Below, piece after piece: positions 28,965-36,812 of a stretch of 56,708 bases of DNA. This DNA is from Gemmatimonadaceae bacterium. Lineage in GTDB: Bacteria > Gemmatimonadota > Gemmatimonadetes > Gemmatimonadales > Gemmatimonadaceae. The notes beneath the pieces are model-generated. The model was not told the origin of the DNA, ran no database searches, and was given only the letters and a program-made list of their open reading frames with translations. Position numbers and translations under genes: made by a program. The first letter of the stretch is position 1. Every line of letters begins with the position of its first letter. The stretch spans positions 1-56,708 of the forward strand of contig JADGQS010000005.1 of NCBI GenBank assembly GCA_017881585.1. The letters are read 5' to 3'.

Positions 28965-30154
28965 CACTCTGTCAAGATACGAGTTTCCGCGACCTGCGCT
29001 ACGTCCTTATCGCCGCGGCCGCTGACGCACAAGAGCACGGGCTCGTCGTTCTTCCAGCGGCCGGCGTTCGCGTCGATCCAGGCCACGGCGTGGGCGGTCT
29101 CGAGCGCGGGGATCACGCCCTCCAGCCGTGCGAGCAGGTGAAAGGCCCGGAGCGCCTGGTCGTCGGTGATGGAGACGTAGGTCGCGCGCCCGGTATCGCG
29201 CAGATGCGAGTGCTCGGGACCCACGCCGGGATAGTCGAGACCCGCGGATATCGAGTGCGCCGGGTGCACCTGCCCGTGTTCGTCCTGCAAGAGGTAACTC
29301 AACGCGCCGTGCAGCACGCCGGGCGTGCCCTTCGAGAGCGACGCCGCATGTTGCGAGCTGTCCAATCCCTTGCCCGCCGCTTCGACACCCACGAGCTCGA
29401 CGTCCCGGTCACCGATGAACGCGTGAAAGATCCCGATCGCGTTCGAGCCGCCGCCGACACACGCCACGACCGTGCGCGGCAACGCGCCCGCCCGCTCGAG
29501 CATCTGCGCTCGAGCTTCGCGGCCGATGACGGCCTGGAAGTCGCGCACCATCCGTGGATAGGGCGCGGGACCGACCACGGATCCGATGATGTAGTAGCTG
29601 TCGTCACAGGTGGCGACCCAGTCGCGAATCGCCTCGCTCGTGGCGTCCTTCAGTGTGCGCGTGCCGGAAGTCACGGCAACGACGGTCGCGCCCATCATGC
29701 GCATGCGGAACACGTTGAGCGTCTGGCGGCGCATGTCCTCCTCGCCCATGTACACCACGCACTCGAGTCCGAGACGCGCACAGACCGTCGCGCACGCGAC
29801 GCCGTGCTGGCCGGCTCCCGTCTCGGCGATGATGCGGCGCTTCCCCATGCGCTGCGCCAGCAATCCCTGTGCGAGCGCGTTGTTGATCTTGTGCGCGCCC
29901 GTGTGATTGAGGTCTTCGCGCTTCAGCCAGACGGGCGCGCCGATCCGCTCCGACCAGCGCGGCGCGTCGCTCAGCGGCGACGGGCGGCCCGCGTAGTTGC
30001 GCAAGGCGTCATCGAGCGACCTGGTGAACTCCGGGTCGCGCATCGCGTCGGCGTACGCCGCGGTGAGCGCGTCGAGCGCCGGGATCAGCGTTTCCGGCAC
30101 GTAGCGTCCGCCGAACGCGCCGAAGCGATCCGAGATTTCCAGTGGTGCCGTCAC
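28964..30154 (-). CDS. trpB: Tryptophan synthase beta chain
   Basis: 396 residues, full length. The PLP lysine is in [12 protein letters not shown] (about residue 88), the phosphate-binding loop is [10 protein letters not shown], and [11 protein letters not shown] is the conserved substrate loop. [13 protein letters not shown] is the COMM-domain region that contacts TrpA. The GTG start is preceded by a GGGGGGA ribosome site created by a duplicated stretch of the trpF end (30171-30230). It is followed directly by the HEAT and HD-GYP genes and then trpA. Confidence 0.96.
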   Translation of the reverse strand: MTAPLEISDRFGAFGGRYVPETLIPALDALTAAYADAMRDPEFTRSLDDALRNYAGRPSPLSDAPRWSERIGAPVWLKREDLNHTGAHKINNALAQGLLAQRMGKRRIIAETGAGQHGVACATVCARLGLECVVYMGEEDMRRQTLNVFRMRMMGATVVAVTSGTRTLKDATSEAIRDWVATCDDSYYIIGSVVGPAPYPRMVRDFQAVIGREARAQMLERAGALPRTVVACVGGGSNAIGIFHAFIGDRDVELVGVEAAGKGLDSSQHAASLSKGTPGVLHGALSYLLQDEHGQVHPAHSISAGLDYPGVGPEHSHLRDTGRATYVSITDDQALRAFHLLARLEGVIPALETAHAVAWIDANAGRWKNDEPVLLCVSGRGDKDVAQVAETRILTE

Positions 30155-30170
30155 CGTGTGTTCCCCCCGG

Positions 30171-30230
30171 CGGCGTCGAAGAACGCGCGCATTCTAGTTC
30201 CCTCGTGCGGCGTCGAAAAACGCGCGCATT
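30171..30230. repeat. Short tandem duplication of the trpF 3' end
   Basis: Bases 30171-30193 and 30208-30230 are identical over 23 bases except one (G versus A). The 37-base period covers the last codons of trpF (encoding [11 protein letters not shown]) and the intergenic stretch before trpB, whose copy would read [11 protein letters not shown]. The second copy carries the trpB ribosome site. Confidence 0.8.
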
Positions 30231-30832
30231 TTTGCGTGATCCTTGATCCCCGGCGACGACTCCACGCCGGACGAAACATCCACCACATCGGGCGCGAGCA
30301 GGCGCACGGCCTCCGCCACATTCTCCGGCTTCAGTCCGCCGGCGAGCACGACCGGCGTGCGGCCCCGAAGCGCAGCGACGGAATCCGCGAGGGCACCCCA
30401 TTCGAGCGCGATACCCATGCCGCCGAGCCTGCCCTGCACGCGTGCGTCGAGCAGCACCGCATCGGCCTCGTGAAAGAGTTCTTCGGTCCACTCCGGAAGC
30501 ACCGAGCCGTCGGCCCGAGCCACAGCCCAAATGCGACCGCCGAATCGCTTGCGCATCGCCCGCACGTCGGCGGCCCGCGGGTCGCCGTGTAATTGAATCA
30601 CTTCCACGCCGGCCGTGATGGCGTTGGCCGCGATCGCATCCACGTCATCCGCGCCGAACACGCCGACGGCGGCCGGCCCGCCGGTGGCGGCATCGAACAG
30701 CTCGCGCGCCCGTTCGGGCGTGACGTTCCTCGGCCCGCCCGCGAATATCGCGCCGACGTACGCGGCTCCAAGCCGCATCGCCTCGCGGGCATCCTCGAAA
30801 CGTGTGAGCCCGCAGAACTTGACGCTAGCCAC
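30194..30832 (-). CDS. trpF: Phosphoribosylanthranilate isomerase
   Basis: 212 residues from a GTG at 30832 that overlaps the trpC stop by 8 bases. The general-base Cys is in VKFCGLTRFEDA, the general-acid Asp in VLLDARVQG, and the phosphate loops in VVLAGGLKPENV and DVSSGVESSPGIKD. It converts PRA to CdRP, the substrate of the TrpC enzyme encoded just upstream. The protein ends FFDAARGN at a TAG; the same sequence is repeated just beyond the stop. Confidence 0.94.
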   Translation of the reverse strand: MASVKFCGLTRFEDAREAMRLGAAYVGAIFAGGPRNVTPERARELFDAATGGPAAVGVFGADDVDAIAANAITAGVEVIQLHGDPRAADVRAMRKRFGGRIWAVARADGSVLPEWTEELFHEADAVLLDARVQGRLGGMGIALEWGALADSVAALRGRTPVVLAGGLKPENVAEAVRLLAPDVVDVSSGVESSPGIKDHAKMRAFFDAARGN

Positions 30833-31664
30833 GCGTCCGCCTCGGGACGCCGACCAGCGCCGCCGTCGCCGCGCCACCGTCCTCCGACGACGAGAGCGAC
30901 GATCCGACGAGCACCGCGTCCGCGCCGATGGCCGCCGCACGCTCGACGTCGGCGCGGCTGTTCACCCCGCTCTCGTACACCGCGGTGCGATTGCCGGGCA
31001 CGAGCGGCATCAGGCGCGCGCTGACCGCATCGTCGATCGCGAGCGTCTCGAGGTTCCGGTTGTTGATGCCGATCACCGCGTGCTCGACCCGCAGCGCGTG
31101 CTCCAGCTCGCCTTCGTCGCGCACCTCGAGCAGCACGTCGAGGCCGAGTGCACGCGCCTCGTCCGCCAGCGCCGTGCGGCGTTCGGGCGGCAGCGCACGA
31201 GCGATCAGGAGCACCGCGGACGCGCCGGCGGCCCGGGCCTCGAGGAGCTGAAGCCGGCTCACGATGAAGTCCTTCCTGAGCAGCGGCACGCGCGCGACGG
31301 AACGGGCCGCCCGCAGATCATCCAGCGAACCGCCGAACCGCGCAGGTTCGGTGAGAACGGAAAGCGCCGCCGCGCCCGCCGCTTCGTATTCCACCGCGCG
31401 CGCCGGGACGTCGAGCGCCTCGTTGATCGCGCCCTTGCTCGGACTGCGCCGTTTTAGCTCGGCGATGACGGCCACGGTGCAGCCCCGGAGTGCGGCGGCA
31501 AACGACGGCACCGGGCCCGCGGCTCGAGCCGCCCGCTCGAGGTCGCCCGCGCCTGTTGCCAGCGCTCGCGCGCGCAGCTCCGCGGCCGCGATGAGTTCCC
31601 CCAGCGGTCCCCGCGGAAATGTCCACGTGCTTGCGGTCGATGTCGTGTCTTGCGCTTCGGACAA
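30825..31664 (-). CDS. trpC: Indole-3-glycerol phosphate synthase
   Basis: 279 residues. Active-site blocks are AVIAELKRRSPSKGAI, LLRKDFIVSRLQLLEARAAGASAVLLI, VIGINNRNLETL and AVYESGVNSRADV. It closes CdRP to indole-3-glycerol phosphate. The only workable start is a TTG at 31664 without a good ribosome site, lying inside one of the paired TTCGG repeats of the lexA-trpC divergent region, so the N-terminus and its regulation are uncertain. It heads the trpCFB-HEAT-HDGYP-trpA run. Confidence 0.93.
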   Translation of the reverse strand: MSEAQDTTSTASTWTFPRGPLGELIAAAELRARALATGAGDLERAARAAGPVPSFAAALRGCTVAVIAELKRRSPSKGAINEALDVPARAVEYEAAGAAALSVLTEPARFGGSLDDLRAARSVARVPLLRKDFIVSRLQLLEARAAGASAVLLIARALPPERRTALADEARALGLDVLLEVRDEGELEHALRVEHAVIGINNRNLETLAIDDAVSARLMPLVPGNRTAVYESGVNSRADVERAAAIGADAVLVGSSLSSSEDGGAATAALVGVPRRTRG

Positions 31665-31698
31665 TGTTCGGGTACCGTTACTTCGGGTGTTGTTCGGG
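31655..31698. promoter_or_regulatory. Paired direct repeats in the lexA-trpC divergent region, LexA-operator candidate
   Basis: Two related 18-base units, 31655-31672 and 31681-31698, each have CTTC and GTTC exactly 11 bases apart (CTTC-N7-GTTC). The geometry matches the direct-repeat LexA box GTTC-N7-GTTC known from Alphaproteobacteria. They lie 78-121 bases upstream of lexA and overlap the trpC start. Binding by LexA is inferred. Confidence 0.4.
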
Positions 31699-31775
31699 CG
31701 TCATCTGACGCAAACAAGCTCTCGCACCGGACGGAGTCACTGCCGTTCGTTCACTCCCATTTCAGGGACGACGTC

Positions 31776-32384
31776 ATGCCGCTCACGAAGCGCCAGCGCC
31801 AGATCCTCGACTACCTCACGAGCTACGGTTCGGTCCATGGCTACGCCCCGAGCTTCGAGGAGATCGCCGAACAGTTCAACTATAACTCTCTGGCGACGGT
31901 CCACGAACATCTGAGCAACCTGGAGCGAAAGGGTTACATCAAGCGCAGCTACAACGAGAGCCGCGCGATCGAGATTCTCGTTTCGGATGTGACGCCGCAG
32001 GCCGTCGAGCTCCCCTTGCTCGGTGCGGTCGCTGCCGGTGTGCCGATCGAAGAAGTAGCGGTGGGTGAAACGGTCGCCGTGCCGCAGGATTTCGTTCGCC
32101 GGGCGGGAAATCACTACGTGCTCAAGGTCCGCGGCAACTCGATGATCGAGGACCACATCAGCGACGGCGATTTCGTCGTGGTGCACGATCGTCAGGCGGC
32201 CGACAACGGCGACATGGTCATCGCGATGCTCGACGGCGATTCGGCGACGGTCAAGCGCTTCTACCGTGAGCGAGATGGTCGCATCCGGCTTCAGCCGTCG
32301 AACGACCAGCTTCAGCCGATCTACGTGCAGGAAAACCAGATGCGCGTACAGGGCATCGTGGTGGGAGTGCTGCGGCGATACTAG
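31776..32384 (+). CDS. lexA: LexA repressor of the SOS response
   Basis: 202 residues from the ATG at 31776, with CAGGGAC as a weak ribosome site. The N-terminal winged helix is LTKRQRQILDYLTSYGSVHGYAPSFEEIAEQF. The self-cleavage Ala-Gly is in LLGAVAAGVP (about residues 86-88), the catalytic Ser in KVRGNSMIEDHI and the Lys in ATVKRFYRE. The recognition helix (NSLATVHEHLSNLERKG) differs from the Escherichia coli one, so the operator is expected to differ too. Transcribed divergently from trpC. Confidence 0.96.
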   Translation: MPLTKRQRQILDYLTSYGSVHGYAPSFEEIAEQFNYNSLATVHEHLSNLERKGYIKRSYNESRAIEILVSDVTPQAVELPLLGAVAAGVPIEEVAVGETVAVPQDFVRRAGNHYVLKVRGNSMIEDHISDGDFVVVHDRQAADNGDMVIAMLDGDSATVKRFYRERDGRIRLQPSNDQLQPIYVQENQMRVQGIVVGVLRRY

Positions 32385-32405
32385 CAGTCATGTCGGAAGA
32401 ACAGC

Positions 32406-32557
32406 GACGAGTGACGGGTGAGGGGCGATCTGGCGAAGAGGGACGAGCGACGGGTGAGGGGCGATCTGGCGAAGCGCGACGTGTGAGGAGTGAGGTGGCC
32501 GTCTCCTCGCTCCTCGCACGTAGCTCCTCACCAAGTCGCCCCTCACCCGTCGCTCGT
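32406..32557. repeat. Compound direct and inverted repeat between lexA and trpD
   Basis: Two 33-base direct repeats (32406-32438 and 32442-32474) differ at one base. Bases 32443-32464 are the perfect reverse complement of 32536-32557 (22 bases). Between them, 32480-32495 and 32505-32520 form a second, GC-rich stem with two G-T pairs. The whole folds into one long hairpin between the convergent lexA and trpD stops. It may act as a terminator for both. It contains no credible gene. Confidence 0.8.
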
Positions 32558-32566
32558 ACCCCTCTC

Positions 32567-33607
32567 TCAGCCGTGTGGTGCGGCGGCACGAAGTGCAGCG
32601 AGCGCTGAGGTCCCTGCACCGCCCTTGAGCGCGGTGCGGGCAAGGGCCAGCGCCTCGGCGTACGTCGGCGCCAGCCCGCTCACGTAGATCGCGCCCGCCG
32701 CGTTCAATAGAACGGCTGCCTCGGCGGCGGCGGGCCCGGTGTTCCCGAGAACGCGCTCGATCAGCGCTGCATTCTCGGACGGCTCCCCACCGGCCAGTTC
32801 TTCCGCGTTCATCCCCGAGAATCCGTACTGCGCCGGGTCGAGCGTCCAGCGCGAGAGTTCCTTCCCGCGCAGCTCGATGACCGTCGTGAGGCCGATCGGC
32901 GAGATTTCGTCCATCCCGGGTGCACCATGCACGACGAGCGAATGCGTGGTCCCGAGCCGCTGAAGCGCGCCCGCGATCAACTCGAGCCGGCCGGGCGACG
33001 CGACGCCGATCACCTGGCGGCCGGCGCCCGCCGGGTTCGCGAGCGGGCCGACGAGGTTCATCAGCGTCTCGATCGCCATCTCGCGTCGCGCCGGCCCGAC
33101 ATGTCGCATCGCGGGGTGCATCGTGGGTGCGAACATGAAAATGATGCCGGCGCGATCCAGCACCTCGCTCATCCGGTCGACGGGCACGTCGATCGCGACG
33201 CCGAGCGCCTCGAGCACGTCGGCGCTTCCCGACTTCGTCGTGTACGACCGATTGCCGTGCTTCGCCACGCGCACACCGGCGCCGGCGGCCAGCAGCGCGG
33301 CAGCGGTCGAGATGTTGAACGTTGTGATCGCGCCGCCGCCGGTGCCGCACGTGTCGACGAGTTCGCTCGGGCGGGCCGTGCCGAGCACCGTCATGGCACC
33401 GCGCAGGGCGCGCGCGGCGCCGGCGAGTTCGTCCGGCGTCTCACCCTTCACGCGAAGGCCCATGAGCAGGGCGCCCAGCTGCGCGGCAGTGCCCTCGCCG
33501 GCCATCACCGCGTTGAACGCCGATGCCGCCTGCTCGTCGGACAGCGACTCACCGGCCGCGATCCGCCGCAGCGCCGCCTGAAGCGGCGTCGAGGGCCTGG
33601 CGCTCAC
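32567..33607 (-). CDS. trpD: Anthranilate phosphoribosyltransferase
   Basis: 346 residues from a GTG that overlaps the upstream stop. PRPP-binding blocks DTCGTGGGAITTFNIST and KHGNRSYTTKSGSADVLEALG are present; the second is normally NRSVSSKSGSADVLE, so YTT here is a mild variant. MHPAMRHVGPARREM and NLVGPLANPAG are also typical. It joins anthranilate to PRPP. It is cut off from trpC by lexA on the other strand and is cotranscribed with a GAF-domain gene; no trpE or trpG is in the window. Confidence 0.94.
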   Translation of the reverse strand: MSARPSTPLQAALRRIAAGESLSDEQAASAFNAVMAGEGTAAQLGALLMGLRVKGETPDELAGAARALRGAMTVLGTARPSELVDTCGTGGGAITTFNISTAAALLAAGAGVRVAKHGNRSYTTKSGSADVLEALGVAIDVPVDRMSEVLDRAGIIFMFAPTMHPAMRHVGPARREMAIETLMNLVGPLANPAGAGRQVIGVASPGRLELIAGALQRLGTTHSLVVHGAPGMDEISPIGLTTVIELRGKELSRWTLDPAQYGFSGMNAEELAGGEPSENAALIERVLGNTGPAAAEAAVLLNAAGAIYVSGLAPTYAEALALARTALKGGAGTSALAALRAAAPHG

Positions 33608-34920
33608 GGGTGTTCTATTCTCGAGACGTGCAGCCGCTCGGGCAGCTGTGCCTCGCGCGCGATCAGCGAGATCACGAGGCCGAGCAGGCGCACGCGCTCG
33701 ACGTCATCCTCGACGAACAGGCCATGCTGCGCGCGGTTCGTGACGTTCACCACGCCGACCAGCTCGTCGTGCAGCACGAGCGGGAAACTGATGAACGAGC
33801 CGGTCGTGAGATACTCGTCGCCGAGCAGCGGATGCGGCATGGCATCCTCTCCGGCGTCCATCACCAGCAGCGGTTCACGGGACTCGGCGACTTTCCCCGC
33901 GACGCCGATGCCGATCGTGACGATCGTGCCCTCCTTGACGTGCGGGGCGAGCCCGCGGCCGGCGGCGAGGTAGAGAATGCTGGGATCTCCGGGCACGCGA
34001 AGGAAAAGCGAGCACCGGTGTGCCTGCATGTCGTCGCCGACGAGCGCGAGCAATCCGTCCGCGAGGCGCTGCGGCTCTTCGCGCGCCGCGGCGAGGGTGA
34101 GCGCACGATCGACGAGGTAGAGCGTGCGCGTGCGCTGCCGCAGCGCTTCGCTCCGGCGGTGAAGTTCGACGTGCGCCTGCTCGAGCGCTCCGATCGAGGC
34201 GGTGAGCTGCTCCTCGAGCACGACGAGCTTTCGCGTCGATCGGCGGGTGTCCTCGGCGACGCGTGCATCGTCGCGCTCGCGCGAGAGCAGCGCGGCCGCC
34301 TGGGAGGCATCGGGTTTCGCGACGCTTCGCGCCTCGCGAAGCTGTTCCTCCGTCGCCGCCAGCCGCGCGAGATAGTCGCCGTGCACCTTTTGCGTGACGT
34401 CCTCGAGCGTCTGCACGGCCTCGCGACGCGCTTCGCGCTCCGCGAAACGCAGGAACGCCATCTCGAACAGCGCCACCATCGGCGAAAACCGTTCGGAGAC
34501 CCGCGTGCCGAACACGCGCTTGGGTTCGAGCAGCGCGATGAGGCCGGCGAGCTGCCCGTCCACGCGAAGTCCGATCACGGAGAGCCAGCCGCCGTCGCTC
34601 TCACGCGGCATCGCGAGCATGCGCGCGAATCCCGGAGACTCCTCCGCGAGATCCGCGAACAGGCTGCCCTCCGCGATGATACGGCCGACGTTCTTCGGGA
34701 ACTGCTCGAGCGAGGCCTCGAGCGCCACGCGCTGGAGGGCGCCGTCCACGACGAGCGCCCGCTCGCGCAGCATGGCGCGCTTCGCGTCGAGCCGAAAGAG
34801 CGCGACGTAGGACCCGCGATCGGTCTCGGCGAGACCCTCGGAGAGCGCGACGAAGGCCGCATCGAGATCGGTCGCGGCACTCAGGGCGTGCGCGAGCGAA
34901 GCGAGCGTGTGTGGAGGCAT
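33604..34920 (-). CDS. Double-GAF coiled-coil protein
   Basis: 438 residues from the ATG at 34920; a GTG 12 codons upstream is possible. A first GAF-like domain (about 10-165; GGWLSVIGLRVDGQLAGLIALLEPKRVFG) is followed by a long charged coiled coil (about 165-275; LAATEEQLREARS, VVLEEQLTASIGALEQAHVELHRRSEALRQR). A second GAF domain (about 280-425) includes SLFLRVPGDPSILYLAAGRGL and FPLVLHDELVGVVNVTN. There is no output domain or membrane segment, so it is probably a sensor acting through a partner. It is upstream of and coupled to trpD. A TTGACT (34992-34997, minus strand) could be part of its promoter. Confidence 0.7.
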   Translation of the reverse strand: MPPHTLASLAHALSAATDLDAAFVALSEGLAETDRGSYVALFRLDAKRAMLRERALVVDGALQRVALEASLEQFPKNVGRIIAEGSLFADLAEESPGFARMLAMPRESDGGWLSVIGLRVDGQLAGLIALLEPKRVFGTRVSERFSPMVALFEMAFLRFAEREARREAVQTLEDVTQKVHGDYLARLAATEEQLREARSVAKPDASQAAALLSRERDDARVAEDTRRSTRKLVVLEEQLTASIGALEQAHVELHRRSEALRQRTRTLYLVDRALTLAAAREEPQRLADGLLALVGDDMQAHRCSLFLRVPGDPSILYLAAGRGLAPHVKEGTIVTIGIGVAGKVAESREPLLVMDAGEDAMPHPLLGDEYLTTGSFISFPLVLHDELVGVVNVTNRAQHGLFVEDDVERVRLLGLVISLIAREAQLPERLHVSRIEHP

Positions 34921-35004
34921 TTTTCCGGGTGAACGCGCGGCCCCGGACGGGCGCACGGCGCGAGAGGAAGGTTGTGACGCGAAACGACCAAAGTCAACAA
35001 AACA

Positions 35005-35299
35005 GCGATGAGATCTGAGTACGAGTCGGAGGGATGAGTTGGAGAAAGTAGATGCGAGTTTGAGAGCGAGGGTGAGAGGGAGTTCAGTGGGAGTGGGAAC
35101 TCAGTGGGAGTGGGAGCTCAGCGGGAATCCAGTGCGCGAGCAAGTCTCTACGGTCGACGCCCACTTCGCGCCCATTCCCACTGTGTTCCCACTCCCACTT
35201 TGCTCCCACTTGGACTCATGCTCCCCGCTCGAACGCCCACTCAAACTCAGATCTACTTTCTCCAACTCATCCCTCCGACTCGTACTCAGATCTCATCGC
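35005..35299. repeat. Long inverted-repeat element 1 (hairpin) upstream of truA
   Basis: Bases 35005-35053 and 35251-35299 are perfect 49-base inverted repeats. Inside, a purine-rich GTGGGAGTGGGA side (about 35085-35120) faces a pyrimidine-rich TTCCCACTCCCAC side (about 35173-35210), which extends pairing imperfectly. A 33-base core (35256-35288, inverted at 35016-35048) recurs unchanged at 47478-47510. The element fills most of the 415-base gap between the GAF gene and truA, and I see no gene in it. It might be a structured RNA, a MITE-like relic or a protein-binding site. Confidence 0.85.
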
Positions 35300-35328
35300 T
35301 TGAAGTAGTGCGTGCGCGCGGCTACTTT
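35300..35328 (+). promoter_or_regulatory. Promoter of the truA-purF operon
   Basis: TTGAAG (35300-35305), a 17-base spacer and TACTTT (35323-35328) lie 7 bases before the second of two adjacent ATG codons (35336). There is no Shine-Dalgarno, so a leaderless mRNA is likely. The -35 begins immediately after the right arm of the inverted-repeat element. Confidence 0.6.
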
Positions 35329-35335
35329 TCCCATG

Positions 35336-36124
35336 ATGGCGGGACGTACCCTGCAGCTCGTTTTGCACTACGATGGCAGCGACTTCGCCGGCTGGCAGGT
35401 CCAACCGGCGCAGCGAACGGTGCAAGGCGTGCTCGAGGCGGCACTTTCCCGATTGTGTGACGAACCGGTGCGCGTGACGGGCGCCGGACGGACGGATGCC
35501 GGGGTGCATGCGCGCGGCCAGGTGGCCGGCGTCGAGGTGCCCGGGCATTGGACGGCGGAGCGGCTGCGCAACGCGGTCAACAGCCAGCTCCCCGGCGACG
35601 TCTGGGTGGCGCGGGCGTTGGAGATGAAGCCCGGCTTTCACGCCCGTTACAGCGCGACCGGACGTCGCTACAGCTACGCGGTGGGGCTCGATGAGGCAAC
35701 GCACTCTCCTTTTCGCCGGCGGTGGGAATACGCCTGGACGAAGGCGGACCGGGCCCTCAGCCGCGAAGCGCTCGACTGGTGTGCAGAGCGGACGATGGGT
35801 CAGCATCGGTTCTTCGGATTCGCGGTGCGCGGAACGGCGCCCGCGACGGACGATCACCGGTGCGATGTGCGGTGCTGCCATTGGCGCGATTCGCCGGAAC
35901 ACGGCGGGCTCGTGCTCGACATCGAAGCGAACCGGTTCCTGCATCACATGGTGCGCTTTCTCGTCGGCACGATGCTCGACGTGGCGAGTGGCCGACGGCC
36001 GCGCGAGGAGTATGAAGCGCTCCTCGTCGCGGCGGCGAACGACGAAGTCTCGCCGCCGGCACCGCCCCAGGGACTGTGTCTCGAGCAAGTCACCTACCCC
36101 GACGACCTCTACTTCACCGCCTGA
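35336..36124 (+). CDS. truA: tRNA pseudouridine(38-40) synthase TruA
   Basis: 262 residues. The catalytic Asp is in VTGAGRTDAGVHARGQ (about residue 53). Other landmarks are LHYDGSDFAGWQ at the N-terminus, YSYAVG, and ANRFLHHMVRFLVGTMLDV. Tandem ATG codons occur at 35333 and 35336; I use the second because of its 7-base distance from the -10 box. TruA modifies tRNA anticodon stems. It heads the long operon that includes the purine genes. Confidence 0.93.
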   Translation: MAGRTLQLVLHYDGSDFAGWQVQPAQRTVQGVLEAALSRLCDEPVRVTGAGRTDAGVHARGQVAGVEVPGHWTAERLRNAVNSQLPGDVWVARALEMKPGFHARYSATGRRYSYAVGLDEATHSPFRRRWEYAWTKADRALSREALDWCAERTMGQHRFFGFAVRGTAPATDDHRCDVRCCHWRDSPEHGGLVLDIEANRFLHHMVRFLVGTMLDVASGRRPREEYEALLVAAANDEVSPPAPPQGLCLEQVTYPDDLYFTA

Positions 36125-36146
36125 GAACCGAGCGACCCACCACACG

Positions 36147-36812
36147 ATGCGCATCTTCCTCGCCACCACGTCGCTCGACGAAATTCGTTGGGCCACCGCT
36201 GCCTCGCTGATCGACGGCGTGGTCGCGACGCCCACGATCATCGCGACGGAACTTCCCACCGCGGACGCCCGCGACGTGGTCACGGAGATTGCGCGCGCAA
36301 CGAAACTTCCGGTCTGCGCGAGCGTTCCGGCGATCGGCGCGAACGACATCTACAAGGGCGCGCGCGACCTGGCGAAGTCGGTGGACCACCTGATCGTCGC
36401 CGTGCCCTTCATCGAGGACGCGGTTCCCGCCATCAGGAAACTCGCCAACGACGGCGTGCGGGTCGCGGCCACCCTCATCTACTCGAGCGCGCAGGGCATC
36501 CTCGCGGCAAAGGCCGGCGCGTCGATGATCACCATCGCGATCGACACGCTGGAATCCGTCGGACAGAGCGGACCGGACCTGATCTACGAGCTTCGCGCGG
36601 CCTTCGACCACGCGGCCACGGAATGCGACATCGCGGCGGCCGGACCCTCGACCGCGTCGAGTTTCGCGGCGTGTGCCGCGGCTGGTGCGGACGTGGCGAT
36701 CGTCACGCCCGGCGTGCTGCGCGCGCTCCTCCAGCATCCGCTCACCGATCGCGGCCTCGATCGTTTCCTCGGCGACATCAGCCGCCGCCCCAAGCCGCGC
36801 CGCGCGAAATGA
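36147..36812 (+). CDS. Transaldolase/fructose-6-phosphate aldolase-fold protein lacking the catalytic lysine
   Basis: 221 residues, the size of TalC/FSA, and alignable by eye with Escherichia coli FSA along its whole length. FSA residues Asp6, Asn28 and Lys85 (the Schiff-base lysine in VVKVP) are replaced here by Ala6, Thr28 and Ala85 (LIVAVP). The barrel core is well kept: IDGVVATPTIIA, VRVAATLIYSSAQGILAAKAGA, ESVGQSG, GADVAIVTPGVLRALLQHPLTDRGLDRF. It cannot use the known aldolase mechanism, so it is a pseudoenzyme or has another activity. It lies 22 bases after truA and overlaps the htrA start. Confidence 0.75.
   Translation: MRIFLATTSLDEIRWATAASLIDGVVATPTIIATELPTADARDVVTEIARATKLPVCASVPAIGANDIYKGARDLAKSVDHLIVAVPFIEDAVPAIRKLANDGVRVAATLIYSSAQGILAAKAGASMITIAIDTLESVGQSGPDLIYELRAAFDHAATECDIAAAGPSTASSFAACAAAGADVAIVTPGVLRALLQHPLTDRGLDRFLGDISRRPKPRRAK

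Noticed and set aside
32406-32474. Direct repeats that might be read as a CRISPR fragment
   Set aside because: Only two copies, separated by 3 bases, without spacers or cas genes.
32390-32608. A 72-codon plus-strand frame after lexA
   Set aside because: It is simply a translation of the compound repeat (RVTGEGRSGEEGRATGEGRS) and overlaps the trpD end.
35039-35308. An 89-codon frame inside inverted-repeat element 1
   Set aside because: It translates the repeat, has no ribosome site, and overlaps the truA promoter.
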